Source of the DNA: Ornithinimicrobium ciconiae
Lineage (GTDB): Bacteria > Actinomycetota > Actinomycetes > Actinomycetales > Dermatophilaceae
Assembly (NCBI RefSeq): GCF_007197575.1
Contig: NZ_CP041616.1
Location: forward strand, 1,488,001 to 1,552,000
Direction: 5' to 3'
Length of the DNA: 64,000 nucleotides
Shown here: piece by piece, positions 44,245-53,269 of the stretch
How positions within the stretch are numbered: the stretch's first letter is position 1
Layout: the number at the start of each line of letters is the position of its first letter
Notes under the pieces: model-generated
Told to the model about the DNA's origin: nothing
The model's database searches: none
The model's input: only the letters and a program-made list of their open reading frames with translations
Position numbers and translations under genes: made by a program

Positions 44245-45255
44245 ATGTCCATGTTCGTTCCGGGGGCCGTCTTGAGTCGGCGGCTGTACGAGGAAGTCGT
44301 GCAGCCCATCCTGAGCGCCAGGTTCCCTAACCTGCCGCACTCCGCGGCACTGCTGGGCCGCGGGTCGGAGGTGCTCGGATTCGACGACGAGATATCGACC
44401 GACCACGACTGGAAGCCCCGTGCCCTGATCTTTCTCGCCGAGGACGACGAGGCGCGCCGCGGCGCCCAGGTCCGGGAGGCGCTGCAAGGGGATCTGCCGC
44501 TGACCTTCGCCGGTTGCCCGATCGACTACGAGGTCCACACCGTCCGCGGCTACGTCCGGCAACAGCTGGAGCTGGACCTCGACCGTGACCTCGCCCCCCG
44601 CGACTGGCTGACACTGCCGGAACACGGTCTGCGCATGTTCACCGCGGGGGTCGTCTTCCCCGACGAGGTGGGCCTGCAGTCAGCCCGGGACCGTCTGGCC
44701 TACTACCCCCACGACGTCTGGCTGTACCTGCTCATCACCGGTTGGTGGCGCGTCCACCCGGAGATGAACCTGGTAGGCAGAGCAGGAGCCGCGGGCGATG
44801 AACTGGGCTCCGCACTGATTGGGGCACGTCTTGTCGGTGATCTCATGCGGCTCCCCTTCCTGATGGAACGGCAGTACGCGCCGTACTCGAAGTGGTTCGG
44901 GACGGCCTTCTCACGCCTCGGGTGTGGCCCGGAGCTCACCCCGGTCCTGCAGAACGTCAGCCGCGCGCAGTCCTGGCAAGACCGCGAAGCCGCCCTGATG
45001 ACGGCCTACGAAATGCTGATCCTGATGCACAACTCACTCGGCCTGACCGCCCCGGTAGGAACGGAGGTCGTGCACCTGTGGAACCGACCCTTTAAAGTCG
45101 CCTGGGCCGCGATCCCGGATCTACTCCTCCCCCTACTCCGTGACCCAGCGGTCGTGCCCATTGCGCAGAGATGGCCGGTCGGACCCGTAGACCAGTTCCG
45201 AGAGCTGTACTGGGCACCGAAGAACCGCCACCTGCTCCTGCGTCTCTTCGACTAG
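44245..45255 (+). CDS. DUF4037 (nucleotidyltransferase-like) protein
   Basis: ATG 44245 behind GAGGAGG gives 336 residues. The N-terminal part has LLGRGSEVLGFDDEISTDHDW, the GS...D-x-D pattern of minimal nucleotidyltransferases that defines DUF4037. The middle and C-terminal parts are helical (YEMLILMHNSLGL; NRHLLLRLFD). Some relatives are annotated as aminoglycoside nucleotidyltransferase-like, but no function is proven. It is flanked by direct repeats and does not belong to any ars operon, so it may be an inserted cargo gene. Confidence 0.82.
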   Translation: MSMFVPGAVLSRRLYEEVVQPILSARFPNLPHSAALLGRGSEVLGFDDEISTDHDWKPRALIFLAEDDEARRGAQVREALQGDLPLTFAGCPIDYEVHTVRGYVRQQLELDLDRDLAPRDWLTLPEHGLRMFTAGVVFPDEVGLQSARDRLAYYPHDVWLYLLITGWWRVHPEMNLVGRAGAAGDELGSALIGARLVGDLMRLPFLMERQYAPYSKWFGTAFSRLGCGPELTPVLQNVSRAQSWQDREAALMTAYEMLILMHNSLGLTAPVGTEVVHLWNRPFKVAWAAIPDLLLPLLRDPAVVPIAQRWPVGPVDQFRELYWAPKNRHLLLRLFD

Positions 45256-45553
45256 AACAGCGCTCGGGAACCCGGACTAGGCCGACACCCAGGGCGCATC
45301 GTCATCCAGGGTGCTTGAACACCAGCAACTCGGCGCATTCAGGCCACCGATGGCCCGGCTGCTCAGCATCCGCACATCGGCAGATGATCGAGATCCCCGA
45401 ATCCCGAGGATAGGCCATAGCGGGCGAAACGCGGCGATATGACGCACCTCCGGAACGACAGACCCGCGGCAAATCCGTGTGTTGCCGGTGGCGCTAGAAC
45501 TTGCATACCTATGCAGCGGCGAGGACCTTGGGGGCTGTCCCGCTCGCCCGTCG
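45256..45553. other. Gene-free stretch with right repeat copy
   Basis: Between the DUF4037 stop and the P-type ATPase remnant there is only the second copy of the 34-bp repeat. I see no supported gene. Confidence 0.55.
45417..45450. repeat. 34-bp direct repeat, right copy
   Basis: It begins ATAGCGGGC and ends TATGACGCACCTC, the partner of 44043-44076. The bases just before it (CCGAATCCCG... TAGGCC) also resemble those before the weak third copy near 62132. Confidence 0.75.
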
Positions 45554-46328
45554 TTACCTGTGCTCAAGTGGTTCGTGGTGTTCGAATGGGTCGTCTATCG
45601 GGCCACTGCGACCCTTGCGAGTGAGCCGGGTCCTCGTCGGCACGTCACAGGGAGTGCCCCTGCGCCCAACGCTGCCGATGGCCTGGAATTGCAGGGAGGG
45701 TCGTCCGCCGATGGAGTTGATGAAGATGGTTGTGGCGGATAGGGCCATCGCGACCATCGCCCACACCGGGTACACCAGCCCGGTGGTGGCCAAGGGGATG
45801 CCGACGCCGTTGAACAAGTAGGCTAACGCGACGTTCTGGCGGGTGCTTCGGTAGCTGGAGCGGCTAATTGTCCGGGCGGTGATGACCGAGCGCAGGTCCT
45901 CGCGCGCGACGATGATGTCAGCGGACTCGACTGCGATGTCGGTGCCGCCGCCCGATCGCGATGCCGACGTCGGCCTGCATGAGGGCGGAGGCGTCGTTGA
46001 TGCCGTCCCCGACCCATAACCACCCGGGTCCCGTCGGCTTAGAGGTCTCGGACGATGTCGGCTTGCCCTCGGGCAACACCCCGGCGCGGACGTCTTCGAT
46101 GCCCAGCTGGGCGGCGACGTGGCGGGCAGCGCGTTCGTTGTCGCCGGTGACCAGCACCGGATCCAGGCCGGCGTCGCGCATCTGGGCCAGGGCCTCGATG
46201 GCGTCAGCGCGAATCTCATCCCCCGGAGCAATCACCCCGAGCGGTTCGCAGTCGGCGGCCACGGCCACCACGGTTCTGGTGGAATCATCTGCCACTTTGA
46301 CCTGTGGCGCCGTGTCGAGTAATGTCAT
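45554..46328 (-). pseudogene. Broken heavy-metal P-type ATPase (C-terminal part)
   Basis: Two frames together encode the last third of a P1B-type ATPase. The first has the P-domain LVTGDNERAARHVAAQLGIE and WVGDGINDASALMQADVGIAIG. After a shift it continues GGGTDIAVESADIIVAREDL and the final two membrane helices. One extra C near 45951-45953 causes the frameshift: without it GIAIG reads straight into GGGTDIAVE. The metal-binding, A-domain and DKTG regions are missing, so the gene is both truncated and frameshifted. The homology ends abruptly at the operator in front of the DUF2180 gene. Confidence 0.85.
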
Positions 46329-46345
46329 ATTGACACACGTCGATA
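46328..46345 (+). promoter_or_regulatory. Candidate operator before DUF2180-arsB
   Basis: The imperfect inverted repeat TATTGAC-acac-GTCGATA (6 of 7 pairs) stands 13 bp before the DUF2180 ATG and contains a TTGACA. Its position suggests a binding site for one of the island's ArsR-type repressors. Confidence 0.5.
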
Positions 46346-46358
46346 CAAGGAGTTTTCC

Positions 46359-46631
46359 ATGAACTGTTGGGATCATGAGTTGGGTGGTCAGGCCTCGGTG
46401 AGGGCTGTGGCTGTGTGTATGCACTGTGGCGCGGGGGTCTGTTTGGAGCATGCCTCGGTTCGCGAGACGGAGCGGTACCGACAGAACGGAGTGGGGTCGC
46501 CGTCGAGGCTGCTACCCAACAGCCGAGAGATCTCTTGTGCGGCATGCGCAGAGGCCTCCATGAACGGATCACGCACGGCCGTGCCCGGCTCGCGCCCGCA
46601 CAAGATAGCTGCGGCTACCGCTGCGCGGTAG
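46359..46631 (+). CDS. DUF2180-like small cysteine-rich protein
   Basis: ATG 46359 follows AAGGAG and gives 90 residues. The N-terminus NCWDHELGGQ, AVCMHCGAGVCLEHA and the later SCAACAEA match DUF2180, a small probable zinc protein often found beside ArsB-type permeases in actinobacteria. The last 25 residues are not typical. Function unknown; it is probably co-regulated with arsB. Confidence 0.72.
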   Translation: MNCWDHELGGQASVRAVAVCMHCGAGVCLEHASVRETERYRQNGVGSPSRLLPNSREISCAACAEASMNGSRTAVPGSRPHKIAAATAAR

Positions 46632-46681
46632 CAAACTCGCGAGCGTAGGCACTCGCCTCGCTCGGCTGAACCAGCCACTCT

Positions 46682-46706
46682 CGCCCGCCACTATGCGTGG
46701 CGGGCG
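46682..46706. terminator. 10-bp stem hairpin between DUF2180 and arsB
   Basis: CGCCCGCCAC and its perfect complement enclose a 5-nt loop (TATGC). It lies 51 bp after the DUF2180 stop and about 195 bp before arsB. It may terminate or attenuate transcription into arsB. The gap otherwise holds no supported gene. Confidence 0.55.
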
Positions 46707-46900
46707 TCGCTACGCCCAAGCCCCGACATCTCAAAGAACTGGAGCACTCCTTATGGCAGCCCCGGCAACGCGTCGTGCCCGTCCTCCCGGTGCGTTCTGC
46801 CCCCCACGGCGGGATCCTGGTGGGGGTCGAGCGCCTCCCGCAGCGCGACCAGCCTCACGCACGTCTTCTCGACACCCTCGGCGACGAGGAGGAACTGACG

Positions 46901-48337
46901 ATGCTGCTCGCCGTCATCATCTTCCTTGCCACCCTCGTGCTGGTGATCTGGCAGCCCAAGGGCCTGGGCATTGGATGGAGCGCCCTGGGTGGCGCGGTTG
47001 TTGCTCTGCTTGCCGGGGTGGTTCATCTCGCAGACATCCCCGTCGTGTGGGACATCGTGTGGAACGCCACCCTCACCTTCGTCGCGGTCATCATCATCTG
47101 CTCGATCCTCGATGAGGCTGGGTTCTTTGAGTGGGCCGCGCTTCACGTGGCGCGCTGGGCGCGGGGTAACGGCAGTGCCCTGTTCAACCTGATCGTCGTT
47201 CTGGGTGCAGCAATCGCTGCACTCTTCGCCAACGACGGCGCCGCCCTGACCCTGACGCCCATCGTTTTCGGGATGATCGTGGGGTTGAAGTTCGAACCGA
47301 AAGTCGCTTTTGGCCTCGTCATCGCCACTGGGTTTATCGCCGACACCGCGAGCTTGCCGTTCGTCGTTTCCAACCTGGTCAACATCGTGGTCGCTGACTT
47401 CTTCGACATCGGCTTTGCGCGTTATGCGTTAGTGATGGTGCCCGTCGCACTGGTTTCTCTGGCCGCGAGCCTGGCTGTGCTGCGGATCTTCTTCCGCAAG
47501 TCCATCCCAGGCTCGTATGACGTGTCAGCTTTGCCGCGCCCCAGAGCGGCAGTGACGGACCCGATGACCTTCCGCGCTGGCGTGGTCGTCCTGGTTGTCC
47601 TGCTCGGCGGCTACTTCGCAACGGACGCCATCGGAGTGCCCGTTGCCGCTGTCGCCGTGCTGTGCGCGCTGGTCCTCGCCCTCATCGCGGCGCGCCAACC
47701 ACACGCACTCTTTCGCCGTCTGTCCGGCGTCGAGCGCGCCACGGACGTGAACGAGGGTCTGGTTGCGGCCCAGGCCACCGGAGGCGCTCCGCTGACCGTA
47801 GGGGCAGATCCTGCCAGGACGACGGTAATCCCTGCTGCTCAGCCCCAGATTGCAGTGTGGTCGGTGGTGAAGTCTGCGCCGTGGCAGATCGTGGTGTTCA
47901 GCCTGGGCATGTATCTCGTCGTGTACGGCCTCCGGAGCGAAGGTCTGACCGACCATCTGGGCCAGCTACTCGCGAACCTTGCCCAGCACGGAGATCTGGC
48001 CACCGCGACGGGCACCGGGTTCCTCGTGGCAGGGATGTCCTCGGTCATGAACAATATGCCGACGACCCTGATCGCCGCCCTTGGCATTGAGGCCTCCGGC
48101 GCCACCGGGCTGACGGGACAGATGATGGCCTACGCCGCCGTGATCGGTGCCGACCTCGGCCCCAAGATCACACCGATCGGCTCCCTAGCGACCTTGCTGT
48201 GGCTGTCGGTACTAGACCGCAAGGGCATGCACATCGGGTGGGGCACCTACTTCAAGGTCGGGATCGTCCTGACCATCCCCGTCCTCGCCGTGACGCTGCT
48301 TGCCCTGGCTCTCTGGCTCACCATCCTCGGCCCGTGA
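46901..48337 (+). CDS. arsB: Arsenite efflux permease ArsB
   Basis: ATG 46901 follows GAGGAGGA and gives 478 residues; the longer open frame upstream is not membrane-like. About eleven or twelve membrane helices are visible. Family segments of the ArsB/NhaD permeases include [48 protein letters not shown] and [20 protein letters not shown]. It extrudes As(III), alone by proton exchange or with ArsA. ArsA is encoded in a separate operon on the opposite strand. Confidence 0.94.
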   Translation: MLLAVIIFLATLVLVIWQPKGLGIGWSALGGAVVALLAGVVHLADIPVVWDIVWNATLTFVAVIIICSILDEAGFFEWAALHVARWARGNGSALFNLIVVLGAAIAALFANDGAALTLTPIVFGMIVGLKFEPKVAFGLVIATGFIADTASLPFVVSNLVNIVVADFFDIGFARYALVMVPVALVSLAASLAVLRIFFRKSIPGSYDVSALPRPRAAVTDPMTFRAGVVVLVVLLGGYFATDAIGVPVAAVAVLCALVLALIAARQPHALFRRLSGVERATDVNEGLVAAQATGGAPLTVGADPARTTVIPAAQPQIAVWSVVKSAPWQIVVFSLGMYLVVYGLRSEGLTDHLGQLLANLAQHGDLATATGTGFLVAGMSSVMNNMPTTLIAALGIEASGATGLTGQMMAYAAVIGADLGPKITPIGSLATLLWLSVLDRKGMHIGWGTYFKVGIVLTIPVLAVTLLALALWLTILGP

Positions 48338-48416
48338 CCGGCGCCTCGACCCCGCGTCACAGAGGTCGACAAGGGCAGGTCGACGGCGGAGGCGGTTCAA
48401 AGATAGGCGATAGGCT

Positions 48417-48752
48417 ATGGCTATGAGTGCCCAGCGGAAACCCGAGCCCTCAGCGCCCAACGAAGCCCCGAGGGGACTGCAGCGGGAGCACGCTGCTTTG
48501 GTGGCCCGATCTCTGCGGGTCCTGGCCAACGCCACCCGACTCCAGTTGCTCAGCGGCATCCTGGGCGCTGCAGATGGTCGGGCAACGGTGCGTACCCTGA
48601 CGGATGCCGTGGGGCTGCGGCAGCCGACCGTCTCTCAGCACCTACATCTGATGCTCGAGTCCGGGGTCGTGGAGCGCGAGCCCATCGGCCGGGAAGTTTG
48701 GTACTCGATTCACCCTGACCTGATCGACACGGTCACCGACCTCGTGACGTAG
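48417..48752 (+). CDS. ArsR-family regulator without cysteines
   Basis: The 111-residue winged-helix protein has LRVLANATRLQLLSGIL and the recognition helix RQPTVSQHLHLMLESGVV. It has no cysteine at all, so it cannot bind As(III) in the classic way; His/Asp residues near the end (HPDLID) may bind a metal. The gene follows arsB by 79 bp and abuts the next gene (TAG then ATG). No clear ribosome binding site precedes its ATG. Confidence 0.85.
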   Translation: MAMSAQRKPEPSAPNEAPRGLQREHAALVARSLRVLANATRLQLLSGILGAADGRATVRTLTDAVGLRQPTVSQHLHLMLESGVVEREPIGREVWYSIHPDLIDTVTDLVT

Positions 48753-49763
48753 ATGACACGAGAAACGCCTCCGGGCACTGGTTCACCGGGGCCCAGCGAG
48801 GTGCTGCGCCGGCGCGCGGCCCAGCTCCAAGCCCTGACGGAGCCAGTGCGGCTGCTCGCGCTCTCCTTCCTGGCCCAGGAGCCAGACCACGCACTCAGCA
48901 AGTCAGACCTGGCGGCCCAGCTGCATCTGACGCCTTCGGACCTGGAGGTGCAGCTCGAGGTCCTGGTCGACAGCGGGTTGGTCGCGCTCCTAGATGAGGT
49001 CGTGACCCTCACCGTGGACTCCTGGCAGCATTTCCGCGCCATTATTGCCCCCAAGTCGACTGGCCCCGGGGGACTTCCGCAGGGGTTCCCGATGGCCCGC
49101 GAGACCGACTGGAGCGGATACCCAGCGGTGGTCAGGCGGATCGCCGACCAGTTGGCACAGCGCTTCCGGACCACCTTCTCGCGTAACACGGTGCATCGCT
49201 ACGTTGCGGAGAGCTATGACGAGCTGTCCTCCCGGTCGAAGGTGAGCCGCCACATCCCCATGCTCACCAACCGATTGGCCACCGAACGGCTCGCCGGTGT
49301 CGCCGCGGCACGCGGCATCGTGCTTCATCCGGTGCCCTCGATCCTGTTCGTCTGCGTGCACAATGCCGGCCGGTCGCAAATGGCGATGGCCTGGGCGGAG
49401 CACCTGGCTGGAGACCTGATCACTGTGCAATCGGCGGGGTCGACACCAGCCGTCGTCGTCCATCCGACTGTGCTGACCTACCTAGGGGAGGCCGGCCTGG
49501 AGCTGCCGCGCCACGGCCCGCGGGTCCTGACCGAGGATCTGGTGCGGACAGCCGACATCATCGTGACCATGGGATGCGGTGATGCCTGCCCCGTCATCCC
49601 GGGTAGAAGATACTTCGACTGGGACGTCCCTGACCCTGGCGGTCAGCCGCTAGAAGCGGTCCGGGAGATCGCCGAGGAGATCCGCGGTCGGGTGGATCAC
49701 CTGCTCGCCGAGCTGGGGATCGGGGAGGTCACTACGCGGCCACGCGGTATCCCTGACCCCTGA
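48753..49763 (+). CDS. HTH - three-helix bundle - ArsC triple fusion
   Basis: The 336-residue protein has three parts. Residues about 17-100 form a winged-helix-like domain (RRRAAQLQALTEPVRLLALSFLAQ, then LHLTPSDLEVQLEVLVDSGLV). Residues about 115-190 form the three-helix bundle found before mycothiol-type ArsCs (TFSRNTVHRYVAESYDEL, IPMLTNRLATERL). Residues about 195-325 form a low-molecular-weight phosphatase domain with P-loop CVHNAGRS and MGCGDACPVIPGRRYFDW. The HTH part has no cysteine. It follows the cysteine-less arsR gene with no gap and its 3' end overlaps the convergent regulator gene by 32 bp. Confidence 0.9.
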   Translation: MTRETPPGTGSPGPSEVLRRRAAQLQALTEPVRLLALSFLAQEPDHALSKSDLAAQLHLTPSDLEVQLEVLVDSGLVALLDEVVTLTVDSWQHFRAIIAPKSTGPGGLPQGFPMARETDWSGYPAVVRRIADQLAQRFRTTFSRNTVHRYVAESYDELSSRSKVSRHIPMLTNRLATERLAGVAAARGIVLHPVPSILFVCVHNAGRSQMAMAWAEHLAGDLITVQSAGSTPAVVVHPTVLTYLGEAGLELPRHGPRVLTEDLVRTADIIVTMGCGDACPVIPGRRYFDWDVPDPGGQPLEAVREIAEEIRGRVDHLLAELGIGEVTTRPRGIPDP

Positions 49764-50442
49764 CGTTCTCCAGAAGGTCGGCTGTGCAACCGGACTCGAT
49801 GAGGCGTCTGCGCAGCCGGTGCACGACCCGGCGCGTTCGCTCGTCCGCGTTCGCGCCCAGCAGGCCAAGCTCGTCGGCCAGCTCCGCGGTGGACAGGAAC
49901 GCCGGAGCAGCCCGGAGCAGGCGCACCAGACAGGCGAACTGCAGGGAGGACAAGGTGACCTCCCGCCCCCCGGGGGCGAGCACCCGCATGGCGTCGAGGT
50001 CGACCTGGAGTCCCGGGACGGCCAGCACCCCCCGAGCGCGGCTGTGCACCTGCACCCCTAAGACATCGCGTATCCGCGCCGCGATCTCCGTGGTCGTCAG
50101 GGGGACACTCAGCAGGCCGTGACACCCCGCGGCGACCGCCTCAGCGGCCACGGTGATGGCCGTGACATCTTGCCCGAGAGCGACCACTACCGGCACCCCG
50201 GACCACTGACGCACCCCGCTTACCAAAGCTGCCGTTGAGACTCCGACGACATCGGTGGGCACCACCAGGGCATCGGGCACGAGGTGGTCGAGCGCGAGTA
50301 GTGCAGTAACAGGGTCGGCGATGTAGTCCAGCGACAGGGACGCCTGATCACCGGTAATCGAGCCGGCCGGCAGCGACGGGGACTGGATCACCACGACGCG
50401 CGGCGGCCAGGACCTCAGCGACGGTCTCGCGTGGTTTATCAC
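49732..50442 (-). CDS. Winged-helix regulator with degenerate receiver domain, last gene of pst operon
   Basis: The 236-residue protein has an N-terminal receiver-like fold (about 12-130). The position of the phospho-accepting aspartate reads [10 protein letters not shown] instead of the usual hydrophobic-Asp pattern, so phosphorylation is unlikely. A C-terminal OmpR/PhoB-type winged helix follows ([20 protein letters not shown]...[13 protein letters not shown]...RGQGYRVAA). Its GTG overlaps the pstB stop by 4 bp. No sensor kinase is nearby. It probably regulates the pst genes without phosphorelay. Confidence 0.82.
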   Translation of the reverse strand: MINHARPSLRSWPPRVVVIQSPSLPAGSITGDQASLSLDYIADPVTALLALDHLVPDALVVPTDVVGVSTAALVSGVRQWSGVPVVVALGQDVTAITVAAEAVAAGCHGLLSVPLTTTEIAARIRDVLGVQVHSRARGVLAVPGLQVDLDAMRVLAPGGREVTLSSLQFACLVRLLRAAPAFLSTAELADELGLLGANADERTRRVVHRLRRRLIESGCTADLLENVRGQGYRVAA

Positions 50443-51296
50443 CCGAAACGGCCGCTTATGTAGTCCTCGGTGCGCTTGTCCGACGGGGTCCCAAAGATTT
50501 TGGAGGTTTTGTCGAACTCGACGAGCAGCCCGGTCCGGTTCCCGGTCGTCTCATCCGGACGGGCCGTGAAGAACGCCGTGCGATCCGACACCCGGGCCGC
50601 CTGCTGCATGTTGTGGGTGACGATGATGATCGTGTACTCCTCCCGCAGGTTGAGCATCAGGTCCTCGATGGCGCTCGTAGCGATCGGGTCAAGCGCTGAG
50701 CACGGCTCGTCCATCAGGATAATGTCGGGCTTGGTGGCGATGGCGCGCGCGATGCACAGGCGCTGCTGCTGCCCACCGGAGAGGCTGTAGCCGGACTCCT
50801 TCAGCTTGTCCTTGACCTCGTCCCACAACGCTGCCGACCGCAGGCACTGCTCCACGTGGTCGTCCATGCTGTCAACCTTCATGCCGATCACCCGTGGCCC
50901 GTAGGCGACGTTGTCGTAGATGGACTTGGGGAAGGGGTTGGCCTTCTGGAAGACCATGCCGATGTGTCGTCGAACCTCGATCGGGTCGACCTTGGGGCCG
51001 TAGACGTCGATGTCGTGATAGAGCACCGTGCCCTCGACCCGCGCACTGGGCACCAGGTCGTTCATCCGGTTCAGGCAACGCAGCACGGTCGACTTGCCGC
51101 AACCGGACGGGCCGATGAGGGCGGTGATCTCGTGGCGGCCGAACTTGAGGTCGACGTCGTGCACGGCATGGAAGTCGCCGTAGAAGACGTTGAGCGCCCG
51201 CGTCTCCATGACGGGCAGCGGCTGGTTCGGGAGATCCTCACCCGGGTTGCGGACCGTGGGCCTCTTGGTTTCGGCGGTGGCCGTGGCATTACTCAC
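50439..51296 (-). CDS. pstB: Phosphate ABC transporter, ATP-binding protein PstB
   Basis: I chose GTG 51296 because AAGGAG stands six bases before it, giving 285 residues. The ATG at 51326, overlapping the pstA stop, would add ten residues and lacks a site. The ATPase has GPSGCGKST, the PstB-specific [27 protein letters not shown] and [12 protein letters not shown]. It powers phosphate import through PstCA. Confidence 0.94.
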   Translation of the reverse strand: MSNATATAETKRPTVRNPGEDLPNQPLPVMETRALNVFYGDFHAVHDVDLKFGRHEITALIGPSGCGKSTVLRCLNRMNDLVPSARVEGTVLYHDIDVYGPKVDPIEVRRHIGMVFQKANPFPKSIYDNVAYGPRVIGMKVDSMDDHVEQCLRSAALWDEVKDKLKESGYSLSGGQQQRLCIARAIATKPDIILMDEPCSALDPIATSAIEDLMLNLREEYTIIIVTHNMQQAARVSDRTAFFTARPDETTGNRTGLLVEFDKTSKIFGTPSDKRTEDYISGRFG

Positions 51297-51325
51297 TGGG
51301 TGCTCCTTGGGAGTGTTGCTAGTCA

Positions 51326-52249
51326 TCACAGGTCGCGGGTGAACTTGTTGCGGATCCAGATAGCGATGGAGTTCATCGCCAGCAGCACCGCCAGGAGCAC
51401 GATGACTCCGGCGGAGGCCAGGATGCGGAACTCCTCCTGTGGGCGACTCGCCCACTGGTAGATCTGTACAGGGAGGGCGGTGTAGGCACCGTCGAAGAAC
51501 CCGTCCGGGTTATAGGTGACGAACACCGTCGCCCCGACGAGCAGCAGCGGTGCGGTCTCGCCGATGGCCCGGGACAGCGCCAGGATCGTTCCGGTGACCA
51601 TGCCGGGTACCGCCGAGGGCAGCACCTGGTGCCAGATGGTCTGCCACTTCGTCGCGCCCAGCCCCAGCGAGCCGTTGCGCAGGGTGACCGGCACCGAGCG
51701 GATCGCCTCACGGGAGGCCAAGATGATGGTCGGCAGCACGAGCATGGCCAGCGTGAGGGACCCGGCGTATACCACCGTCCCCAAGCTCAGCGGGCCGCGT
51801 ACGATGAGCGCGAGGCCGAGTATGCCGAAGACGATCGAGGGGACCGCCGCGAGGTTCTGGATGTTGAGGTCGATGAAGCGGACCCACCACTTGGACTGGT
51901 CGGCGAACTCCTCCATGTAGATCGCCGCGGAGACGCCGATCGGGACCACTGTGAGGACCAGGCCGATCATGAGGTAGATCGTGCCGAAGAGCGCGGACTG
52001 CATGCCCGAGCTCTCACGGTCCAGAGTCGAGGGCATCTGCCTGATGAGGTTCCAGTCCAGCCGCGGCCACCCCTTGACTGCCGCTTGGATGATCACCGCG
52101 ACGAGGGTGACGAACGCGACCACCAGGCAGAGGATGAGCAGTGCCCGGAAGACCTCTCCCTTCCATTTCCCTCGGCGGGCTCCGTTCTCCAGGTTCAGCT
52201 GGGTGGTCCGGCGTGCGCTTGCCGTTGCGGTTCGGGTCACGCTGTTCAT
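51326..52249 (-). CDS. pstA: Phosphate ABC transporter permease PstA
   Basis: The 307-residue membrane protein has six hydrophobic helices. The PstA-typical [11 protein letters not shown] region and the [24 protein letters not shown] loop, which contacts PstB, are visible. It overlaps pstC at its start by 4 bp. Confidence 0.94.
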   Translation of the reverse strand: MNSVTRTATASARRTTQLNLENGARRGKWKGEVFRALLILCLVVAFVTLVAVIIQAAVKGWPRLDWNLIRQMPSTLDRESSGMQSALFGTIYLMIGLVLTVVPIGVSAAIYMEEFADQSKWWVRFIDLNIQNLAAVPSIVFGILGLALIVRGPLSLGTVVYAGSLTLAMLVLPTIILASREAIRSVPVTLRNGSLGLGATKWQTIWHQVLPSAVPGMVTGTILALSRAIGETAPLLLVGATVFVTYNPDGFFDGAYTALPVQIYQWASRPQEEFRILASAGVIVLLAVLLAMNSIAIWIRNKFTRDL

Positions 52250-53226
52250 TCGTAGGTCTCCCGGAAGCGACGGACCAGTGCAATGCTGATCATGTTCATG
52301 ATGAAGGTCATGGCGAAGAGCAAGGCACCGACCGCGAAGATCGTGTAGTACGTGGTCGTGCCGTGCCCGATATCGCCGGTTGAGGTTCGCGCGATGAACG
52401 TGGTCATCGTCAGGACCGAGTCATTGGGCCACAACGACAGGCTGGCGGCCGCCCCAGCCGCGAGCAGGACGATCATGGTTTCACCGATGGCGCGGGACAC
52501 GCCCAGGATGAAACTGGCCACGATGCCCGACAGAGCGGCCGGAACCACCACCTTGGTAGCGACCTGCATCCTGGTGCTCCCCAGGCCGTAGGCGGCTTGC
52601 CGAAGACCCGACGGGACGGCAGACATGGCGTCCTGCGAAATGGAAGCCACCGTCGGGATGATCATGACGCCCATGACGATGCCGGCCGACGCTGCGGAGA
52701 AGACTCCGGGCGGCTCACCGAGCTGGCCGGGCAGGAAGGTGGGCCAGTAGTCACGGAGCAGCGGGGTGACGAAGGTGAGTGCGAACACACCGTAGGCGAC
52801 CGTGGGGACGCCTTCCAGCACTTCCAGGATGGGCTTGAGCACCTTGCGGGCACGTCGGCTCGCGTACTCGCTGAGGTAGATCGCGGCGCCGAGCCCGGCC
52901 GGGATCGCGATCACGAGAGCCCACAGGGTCACGTTCAGGGTGCCGACGACGAGTCGATAAACACCGTAGCCGGGGTTGCCCGCGTTGAAAGGTGCCCATG
53001 CCTCGGTGGAGAAGAAGTTGGCGGGTGAGACCCGGTTGAAGAACTCGATGGTCGGGGTCAGCAGGGACACGACGATCCCGGCTGTGACCAGGACCGAGAA
53101 GGCCGCGCAGAGGAAGAGCCACCCGACGATGGCCTTCTCCCCGTAGCGCCGCGAGCTGGCGCTCAGGCTGACGGGCTCCTGCCGGTCCCCGCCGGGCGGG
53201 GACTGGGTGTGCGTGGCAGAGCTCAC
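52246..53226 (-). CDS. pstC: Phosphate ABC transporter permease PstC
   Basis: The 326-residue permease has six helices and the PstC features AAIYLSEYASRRARKVLKPILEVLEGVP and LRQAAYGLGSTRMQVATKVVVPAAL. It follows pstS by 43 bp and overlaps pstA. It forms the membrane channel with PstA. Confidence 0.94.
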   Translation of the reverse strand: MSSATHTQSPPGGDRQEPVSLSASSRRYGEKAIVGWLFLCAAFSVLVTAGIVVSLLTPTIEFFNRVSPANFFSTEAWAPFNAGNPGYGVYRLVVGTLNVTLWALVIAIPAGLGAAIYLSEYASRRARKVLKPILEVLEGVPTVAYGVFALTFVTPLLRDYWPTFLPGQLGEPPGVFSAASAGIVMGVMIIPTVASISQDAMSAVPSGLRQAAYGLGSTRMQVATKVVVPAALSGIVASFILGVSRAIGETMIVLLAAGAAASLSLWPNDSVLTMTTFIARTSTGDIGHGTTTYYTIFAVGALLFAMTFIMNMISIALVRRFRETYE

Positions 53227-53269
53227 GGCGACCTCCTCGGTCCTGGTCTGCAGGGATTGCGGTCAGCGG

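Noticed and set aside
46697-46900. A 68-residue N-terminal extension of ArsB
   Set aside because: The extension is hydrophilic, crosses the hairpin at 46682-46706, and ATG 46901 has a strong GAGGAGGA site; ArsB normally starts with a membrane helix.
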